This document shows positions 21,455-26,326 of a stretch of 26,326 nucleotides of DNA, piece after piece. The notes beneath the pieces were generated by a model that saw only the letters and a list, made by a program, of their open reading frames with translations, did not search any database and was not told where the DNA came from. This DNA is from SLJK01 sp964567295 (lineage in GTDB: Bacteria > Bacillota > Dethiobacteria > DTU022 > UBA8154), in NCBI GenBank assembly GCA_964567295.1, contig CAZMLU010000020.1:1-26326 (forward strand), read 5' to 3'. Positions within the stretch are counted from its first letter, which is position 1; every line of letters begins with the position of its first letter. Both the position numbers and the translations under genes were made by a program.

Positions 21455-22117
21455 TTAATTGTACCTGTTCATCGCTGCCTGAATACCCTCTGCCAGGAAA
21501 ACCTCTACGGCATCGGCCGCCTTCGCCACAGTTTCCCCCATTATCTCCTCTTCTTCGGGAGCAAAGGAGGAAAGCACATAGGCGGGGTTATTCTCTTTGC
21601 CTTGCTCACCCTCCTGCCGGCCAATTCCCAAGCGCAAGCGGGGAACCGCTTCACTGCCCAGGGCCGTTATAACGGAAGCCATGCCTCTGTGCCCGCCGCT
21701 TCCTCCGGCGGGACGCAGGCGCATTTTCCCCAGGGGCAGATCCATGTCATCGTAGATCACCAACACTTTCTCAGGCCGAAGCGAAAAACGGCGCATAAGA
21801 GAACCCACAGCAATTCCGCTGCGGTTCATATAGGTAAGGGGCTTGGCAAGTACTACATCTACACCCGCGATAGGCGCAGGAGTAAAGCAAGCCTGGTACT
21901 TTATCTCCTCCAGGCTTGCCCTGCTTCTATCGGCAAGTTCGTCAATCACCCAAAAACCGACATTATGCCTGCTAAAGACATACTTCTGGCCCGGATTTCC
22001 CAGCCCAACAAGCAGGTACAAAGAAAACACCTCGTTAGCAAGGTCAGCTTGCTCCTGGTACTTCAAGCCGGGCTTACCGGTCAATAACCGCCGCAGATAC
22101 CGCAGCGCAGCACGCAT
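21455..22117 (-). CDS. pth: Peptidyl-tRNA hydrolase
   Basis: Releases peptides from peptidyl-tRNA dropped by ribosomes. The core opens with LLVGLGNPGQKY, carries the catalytic His51 in RHNVGFWVIDEL, and has KPLTYMNRSG, YDDMDLPLGKMRLR and GGSGGHRGM. The open version is 220 residues with a basic 32-residue extension before the normal N-terminus. Two starts are plausible: the ATG at 22117, with AGAGGAG overlapping the rplY stop and 7-nt spacing, and a TTG at 22021, with GAGGTG 6 nt before it, which gives a standard 188-residue enzyme. I keep the longer one because its ribosome binding site is good and the 32 codons are open, but the start is uncertain. It follows rplY by 4 bp, as in the ctc-spoVC order of Bacillus. 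Confidence 0.93.
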   Translation of the reverse strand: MRAALRYLRRLLTGKPGLKYQEQADLANEVFSLYLLVGLGNPGQKYVFSRHNVGFWVIDELADRSRASLEEIKYQACFTPAPIAGVDVVLAKPLTYMNRSGIAVGSLMRRFSLRPEKVLVIYDDMDLPLGKMRLRPAGGSGGHRGMASVITALGSEAVPRLRLGIGRQEGEQGKENNPAYVLSSFAPEEEEIMGETVAKAADAVEVFLAEGIQAAMNRYN

Positions 22118-22121
22118 ACCC

Positions 22122-22799
22122 TTACTCCTCTGTATCTTTCTCCTCGCCTTCTCCTCCGGAAATCTCTTCTCCGACTTCGGCTGCTTCTTCGACTTCTTCC
22201 CCTTCCAGTGCTTCTAATTCTTCCTCGGTGGTAGGATGCAGTACCGAGGCAATATTTTCCACTGGATCATCCAAAACCTCAATCTCGGAGGGCAGCTGCA
22301 AATCTTCCACGTTAAGGGAATCACCGATCTTCATCTCCTGGACATCCACATCAATATGCCCCGGTATATCGCCGGGTAGGCAGAGCACATTGATTTCCCG
22401 CAAGGAGATCTGCATAACTCCCCCATCTTCTTTAACGCCTTCAGGTTCACCGACAAAGTTAAGAGGAACGCTTACCTCCAGTTTTTCGGTCATGGAAATC
22501 CTGATCAGATCTGCGTGGAGCAAAAGATCTCTTTGGATAGGGTGCCTTTGCAGCTCCCTCAGCATAACTGTCTCCACAAAGGGCTTATCAGGACTCTTAA
22601 TTTCCATATCCAGGACAACGTTAGCTCCTGCACTGGTTTGCAGCGCCCTTTTCAGCTCCACGCTGTTCAGGGCTACCATATAAGCATCTCCTCCCCGACC
22701 GTAAATTACGGCAGGGACATCACCTTCCCGGCGCAATTGCTTTCTACTACCCTTGCTTCCTTTCTCTCTTGGCAAGGCCGCTATCTTTGTTCTCTCCAT
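22122..22799 (-). CDS. rplY: 50S ribosomal protein bL25, CTC/TL5 long form
   Basis: A 225-residue 5S-rRNA-binding protein of the general-stress-protein CTC type. The N-terminal L25 domain (about residues 4-95) has GSKGSRKQLRREGDVPAVIYG and LRELQRHPIQRDLLHAD-like segments. The C-terminal TL5 beta domain (about 100-190) has VPLNFVGEPEGV and LPGDIPGHIDVDV. A long acidic Glu/Gly tail finishes the protein. The ATG at 22799 follows GGAAG. A 6-bp hairpin (TTCCGG/CCGGAA, 22805-22825) sits immediately before the start and could affect initiation. It is located between prs and pth, the conserved Firmicute order. Confidence 0.95.
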   Translation of the reverse strand: MERTKIAALPREKGSKGSRKQLRREGDVPAVIYGRGGDAYMVALNSVELKRALQTSAGANVVLDMEIKSPDKPFVETVMLRELQRHPIQRDLLLHADLIRISMTEKLEVSVPLNFVGEPEGVKEDGGVMQISLREINVLCLPGDIPGHIDVDVQEMKIGDSLNVEDLQLPSEIEVLDDPVENIASVLHPTTEEELEALEGEEVEEAAEVGEEISGGEGEEKDTEE

Positions 22800-22869
22800 A
22801 ATGCTTCCGGTCCTTTCGTCCGGAAACCCACCTCCTTAAACTTTGAAACTATGCTCTTTAACGTTTGAA

Positions 22870-23814
22870 CTAGTCAAACAATTCACTTACAGACTTTCCC
22901 TCATTAATGCGAATAATAGCGTCTCCGATAAGGGACGCTACTGACAAGACCTTAATCTTGTCCAGCTTCATGTTGTTGTTTAGGGGAATAGTGTTGGTTA
23001 CCACCAATTCATTGATGGAGGAATCCATAATGCGCTCACGGGCCGGCCCTGACAGGACAGGATGGGTGCAGCAGGCGTATACTTTTTTTGCACCGCGTTT
23101 AATGAGCTCCTCGGCCCCCTGGGTAATGGTTCCCGCAGTATCGATCAGATCATCGATCAGGATAGCCTCTTTTCCATCTACTTCACCGATAATATTCATC
23201 ACTTCCGATACATTCGGAGCAGACCTGCGTTTATCGATTACTGCAAGGCTCATTCCCAGCCTCTCCGCCAGATCCCTGGCGCGGGTCATTCCCCCGAGAT
23301 CCGGTGAAACTACCACCCCGTTGTCAATCTTTTTCTGCAAAAAGTAACGCGCGATAATGGGCATACCAAGCAGGTGATCTACGGGGATATTGAAAAAGCC
23401 CTGTATCTGACCCGCATGAAGGTCCATGGCAATGACCCGTTCGGCACCGGCGCTGGTAATCAGGTCGGCTATGAGCTTGGCTGTGATGGGATCGCGGGCC
23501 CTCATCTTGCGGTCCTGCCGTGCATAGCCATAATAGGGGATCACCGCGTTAACTCTCCTGGGAGAAGCCCTTTTAAAGGCATCCAGAAAAATGAGCAGTT
23601 CCATGAGATTGTCGTTCACAGGATTGCAAAGGGACTGTATGATGTAAACATCACAACCCCTTACGCTCTCCCCGATGGATATGGCGGTCTCTCCGTCACT
23701 AAAACATTTTGTTTCTCCTACACCCAGAGCTAATCCAATATAGCGGGCCACTTCTTCAGCCAGAGAATGGTTTGATGTCCCCGTGAAAACCTTCAAGTCC
23801 TGTTCATCAAGCAC
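22870..23814 (-). CDS. prs: Ribose-phosphate pyrophosphokinase (PRPP synthetase)
   Basis: A 314-residue class I enzyme that makes PRPP from ribose 5-phosphate and ATP for purine, pyrimidine, histidine and NAD synthesis. Motifs seen: FSDGETAISIGESVRG, the ATP/Mg motif YYGYARQDRK, AMDLHAGQIQGFF, the flexible catalytic loop VSPDLGGMTRAR and the PRPP-binding DDLIDTAGT. The GTG at 23814 is preceded by GGTGGGGAGG with 8-nt spacing. It lies 83 bp after glmU and 70 bp before rplY on the same strand, so it probably belongs to the same transcript. Confidence 0.96.
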   Translation of the reverse strand: MLDEQDLKVFTGTSNHSLAEEVARYIGLALGVGETKCFSDGETAISIGESVRGCDVYIIQSLCNPVNDNLMELLIFLDAFKRASPRRVNAVIPYYGYARQDRKMRARDPITAKLIADLITSAGAERVIAMDLHAGQIQGFFNIPVDHLLGMPIIARYFLQKKIDNGVVVSPDLGGMTRARDLAERLGMSLAVIDKRRSAPNVSEVMNIIGEVDGKEAILIDDLIDTAGTITQGAEELIKRGAKKVYACCTHPVLSGPARERIMDSSINELVVTNTIPLNNNMKLDKIKVLSVASLIGDAIIRINEGKSVSELFD

Positions 23815-23897
23815 CGCATTATCCTCCCCACCTTATTAACTTCCCGGCCCAGTGAGGCCAGATAATTACGTTTCGATACAGGGAAATTCTTTTCCTG

Positions 23898-25268
23898 CTA
23901 TTTTTCTTTTTTCCCCAAAAATCTCTCGGCCAAATTATCTTTAACCTCCTGACGCGCACGTGAAAGGGTGAGCGAACCTGCGGGAACGTCCCTGGTAATG
24001 GTTGAACCCGCGCCGATAAAAGCGCCTTTACCTATGGAAAGGGGCGATACCAGGCTGCTGTTACAACCGATAAAGGCACCTTCCTCAATCTTGGTAACGT
24101 ACTTGTGGCGTCCGTCATAATTGACTACTATGCTGCCGGCGCCCATGTTGACGCGCTCCCCTATATTGGCATCTCCCACATAGCTGAGGTGAGACACCTT
24201 GCTGCCCTTCCCGATGCTACTGTTCTTGACCTCCACAAAATCACCTATCTTCACCTGGGAGCCTATTACACTTCCCGGGCGCAGGTAAGCAAAAGGACCT
24301 ACCTGGGAACCTTCACCGATAGAGCTCTCCACTACTACGGACTGCTTGCAGGTAACTCCGTCTCCCAGCTTGCTATTCAGAAGATGGGTGCCAGGTCCCA
24401 GAAGACAGTTTTCTCCCACCTGCGTTTTCCCCTCCAGGATGGTCTGAGGATAGATAACAGTATCCATACCTATTGTAACACCTGCGTCAATGTAACAAGA
24501 GGAGGGATCCAGCATAGTCACTCCCGCCAACATCAACTCCTCATTGATATTTACACGCATAAGCTCCGTGGCCCGGGCCAACTGCACCCTGTCGTTGATC
24601 CCCAAAGCCTGCTCCGCTTCCGGCAAGATATAGGCTTCTAGACCCAAACCGTTCTCCAGCATACGGGGCAAAAGATCCGTCAAGTAATATTCCCCTTTTT
24701 GGGGATTGGGTTTGAGAAGGGGGAGATGCTCCCTTAAAGCTTCTGCTTCAAAACAGTAGCTGCCCGTATTTATCTCCCTTATGGCACGTTCCTCCCGGGA
24801 AGTATCCATCTGCTCCACTATGGCTTTTACGCTACCTGCCTCATCCCTGATGATACGGCCATAACCAGTGGGGTCGTCCAAGACAGCGGTCAGCACCGTT
24901 GCTGAAGCTTTTTGGGCAACGTGATAATTTAGCATCTCTCTTAAGGTCTGTCCCTTTAGGAGGGGGGTGTCTCCGCAAAGAACAAGCACCCGTCCTTTCT
25001 CGGGCAGATGCGGTAGCGCTTGCAGCAAGGCATGTCCCGTTCCCAGCTGCTGCTCCTGTAAAACATAAATAAACTCTTCACCAAAAAATTCCCGGATATT
25101 TTCACTTCCCTGCCCCACTACTGCCACCTTTGTATCTGTTACCGCTCCGGCAGTTCGCGTAACATGCCGGAGCATGGGCTCTCCGCAGAGGGGATGCATG
25201 ACCTTGGGCAGCCTTGATTTCATGCGGGTCCCTGCTCCTGCTGCCAGTATCACGGCACAAGTATGCAT
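23898..25268 (-). CDS. glmU: Bifunctional UDP-GlcNAc pyrophosphorylase / GlcN-1-P acetyltransferase
   Basis: A 456-residue enzyme catalysing the last two steps to UDP-GlcNAc, the peptidoglycan precursor. The N-terminal uridylyltransferase has ILAAGAGTRMKSRLPKVMHP, the LGTGHAL motif and the LCGDTPLL motif. The C-terminal left-handed beta-helix acetyltransferase (about residues 250-450) is made of hexapeptide repeats and includes RPGSVIG, VEVKNSSIG, LSYVGDANIG and NYDGRHKY. AAAGGAGGG lies 7 nt before the ATG at 25268. It is the first gene of the glmU-prs-rplY-pth block, with a TGGACA-17-TAAAAT promoter upstream. Confidence 0.96.
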   Translation of the reverse strand: MHTCAVILAAGAGTRMKSRLPKVMHPLCGEPMLRHVTRTAGAVTDTKVAVVGQGSENIREFFGEEFIYVLQEQQLGTGHALLQALPHLPEKGRVLVLCGDTPLLKGQTLREMLNYHVAQKASATVLTAVLDDPTGYGRIIRDEAGSVKAIVEQMDTSREERAIREINTGSYCFEAEALREHLPLLKPNPQKGEYYLTDLLPRMLENGLGLEAYILPEAEQALGINDRVQLARATELMRVNINEELMLAGVTMLDPSSCYIDAGVTIGMDTVIYPQTILEGKTQVGENCLLGPGTHLLNSKLGDGVTCKQSVVVESSIGEGSQVGPFAYLRPGSVIGSQVKIGDFVEVKNSSIGKGSKVSHLSYVGDANIGERVNMGAGSIVVNYDGRHKYVTKIEEGAFIGCNSSLVSPLSIGKGAFIGAGSTITRDVPAGSLTLSRARQEVKDNLAERFLGKKEK

Positions 25269-25323
25269 ACTTTTTCCCTCCTTTATAACCTGCTCATCTC
25301 CTTCACAGGAGCATCTTAAGGGT

Positions 25324-25352
25324 ATTTTACTACTTGTGATTGTTTATGTCCA
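25324..25352 (-). promoter_or_regulatory. Promoter of the glmU operon
   Basis: TGGACA (25352-25347), a 17-bp spacer and TAAAAT (25329-25324) on the minus strand, 56 bp before the glmU ATG. Confidence 0.55.
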
Positions 25353-25597
25353 CAGGTTTCGCTGTAGTACTATTGTGCTGTGATAAATAATCCCATAAAG
25401 AAGGGCTTTTAAGTTAATCAAGGAGATCGTGAATAAGGATTGGAAATATTTCGAATAATTTGCCACGCCAGAAAAATCCTACTTTCGTATGATGGATTCT
25501 TCCCTTAATTTACTATATTCTAATTAAAAGGTAATATTTTCACTCCGACAACAGAGTGCTTTTTGTCGTGAAGTAACGAAAAGAAATTGCGAAGATG

Positions 25598-25630
25598 GTG
25601 GAGAAAGTAGAGAAAGTGGGGAAGGTGGGG
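25598..25630 (+). repeat. Purine-rich 9-bp tandem repeat
   Basis: GTGGAGAAA, GTAGAGAAA, GTGGGGAAG and GTGGGG in series: three full units and one partial. It is almost purely purine on the plus strand. Confidence 0.75.
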
Positions 25631-25701
25631 ATATACTCTATTTTTATGAAAAGGATGTTTGGGGAAAAATTTGTTTTTAGAATTAACAGGGGGGTGTATT
25701 A

Positions 25702-26235
25702 GTGAAACTTTGTCTGATTGTGGTGCTGGTGTTTGGATTGGTTCTTAGTGCTTTAGGCTGCGGTACAGCTTCTGAGGCGGAAAAAGAACTGAAAGAGCTA
25801 GAAAAAGAACTCGAGGAATATATGGAATCTGAAGAGTTCGCAGAGCTCGAAGAAATGGCCGGACGTGTGGAGGAACTTGCACAAGAAGAAATTTCAAACG
25901 AATTGGCGGCGGTAGTTGATCATTTTAATGATGTGGGCCTTGATGTAGAAGATGTTCACCCTAAAGCTTACGACATGATTGGGGCAGTTGCAGGGATAGG
26001 CCTGGAAGTTGAGGGAGGTGGGGTTGAACTTTACCTTTTTGACCCGGCAACAGCCGATGAAGAATTGGCAAAAAGCCTGGAAGATGCACATAACACCGGA
26101 ATTTTTTTGGACCACGCGATGGATATGGAGATTCCAGTTGCAATGAATGGTAATATAATGCTTTTCGGGCTAGAAATTTTTGATTACGCACATCCTCAAA
26201 AAGATAAAATAATCGAAGCGTTCAAAGCTTTTTAA
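25702..26235 (+). CDS. Lipoprotein, function unknown
   Basis: A 177-residue exported protein with a signal peptide ending in the lipobox LSALGC, so Cys20 should be lipidated and the protein tethered to the outer face of the membrane. An acidic coiled-coil-like helix rich in Glu/Leu/Lys (about residues 25-66) leads to a mixed alpha/beta domain (about 75-177) with VGLDVEDVHPKAYDMIGA and GVELYLFDP. I do not recognise the family. The GTG start at 25702 is supported by AGGGGGG just upstream. It stands alone in the visible sequence, with short tandem repeats on both sides and no terminator visible after it. Confidence 0.82.
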   Translation: MKLCLIVVLVFGLVLSALGCGTASEAEKELKELEKELEEYMESEEFAELEEMAGRVEELAQEEISNELAAVVDHFNDVGLDVEDVHPKAYDMIGAVAGIGLEVEGGGVELYLFDPATADEELAKSLEDAHNTGIFLDHAMDMEIPVAMNGNIMLFGLEIFDYAHPQKDKIIEAFKAF

Positions 26236-26291
26236 CTTCAACTTTTTTATCAGTCTAGTTTGGAAAAAAGGTAAAAAGAAAGAAGGAAGAT

Positions 26292-26326
26292 AGGGGCAGA
26301 TAGGTGGCAGTTAGGTGGCAGTTAGG
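26292..26326 (+). repeat. 11-bp tandem repeat at the window edge
   Basis: AGGTGGCAGTT occurs twice in direct succession (26302-26312, 26313-26323), followed by the start of another copy and preceded by the variant AGGGGCAGAT. The array runs off the end of the window, so its full length is unknown. Confidence 0.8.

Larger units (their letters stand above)
25269..25701. other. 433-bp gene-free region between glmU and the lipoprotein gene
   Basis: Holds the glmU promoter at its left end, a 10-bp palindrome GAAATATTTC (25443-25452), two overlapping complementary segment pairs that could form a pseudoknot or a weak terminator (25541-25568), and a purine-rich 9-bp tandem repeat (25598-25630). No open frame in it has a ribosome binding site, and I found no convincing promoter for the lipoprotein gene. 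Confidence 0.6.

Overview
The window looks like chromosomal DNA of an anaerobic, low-to-mid-GC Firmicute, probably a Clostridia-type bacterium. Evidence: strong AGGAGG-type ribosome binding sites, frequent GTG and TTG starts, consensus sigma-A promoters, an LPXTG cell-wall protein with a sortase, the Bacillus/Clostridium-type order glmU-prs-rplY(ctc)-pth-mfd, and anaerobic redox genes (ferredoxin-dependent 2-oxoacid oxidoreductase, rubredoxin, ferredoxin-thioredoxin-reductase-like protein). No rRNA, tRNA, insertion sequence or CRISPR array was seen.

Layout. Bases 1-1481 (+): the 3' end of an LPXTG surface protein and its sortase. Bases 1644-3124 (-): a transglutaminase-like exported protein behind a roughly 380-nt leader. 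The leader carries two tandem GEMM-I (c-di-GMP-I type) riboswitch aptamers, each followed by its own terminator, and starts at a TTGACA-17-TATACT promoter. Bases 3226-9303: two paralogous NarL/DesK-type two-component systems facing each other, with a small membrane-anchored protein between them. Bases 9521-12487: a LapA-like membrane peptide, a small two-helix membrane protein, a YyaL/DUF255 thioredoxin-fold protein and a DUF4321 peptide. Bases 12488-12719: a perfect sigma-A promoter and a strong terminator about 200 nt later with no convincing gene between, a candidate small RNA. Bases 12787-16075 (-): glutaredoxin, FTR-like protein, KorA and KorB. Bases 16386-16547 (+): rubredoxin, too short for many gene finders. 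Bases 16695-25268 (-): an octopine/nopaline dehydrogenase-family enzyme and the housekeeping block mfd, pth, rplY, prs, glmU. Bases 25702-26235 (+): a lipoprotein of unknown function with short tandem repeats on both sides.

The most striking observation is in the FTR-like gene. Its frame stops at a TGA exactly where the last, redox-active cysteine of the family's C-x-C-G-L-F ending should be. Reading through the TGA gives G-L-F-Y-L-A-E and then a second TGA. A hairpin follows whose apical loop begins 21 nt after the first TGA, which fits the geometry of a bacterial SECIS element. This is best explained as a selenocysteine-containing FTR homologue that ordinary annotation would truncate.

How the genes may work together (inference): KorAB would reduce ferredoxin, the FTR-like seleno-iron-sulfur protein would pass those electrons to a disulfide, and the adjacent glutaredoxin would be the thiol partner. 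Rubredoxin is divergently transcribed from the same AT-rich control region. At the left end, c-di-GMP probably tunes expression of the transglutaminase-like surface protein next to a sortase/LPXTG pair, in keeping with surface or adhesion remodelling.
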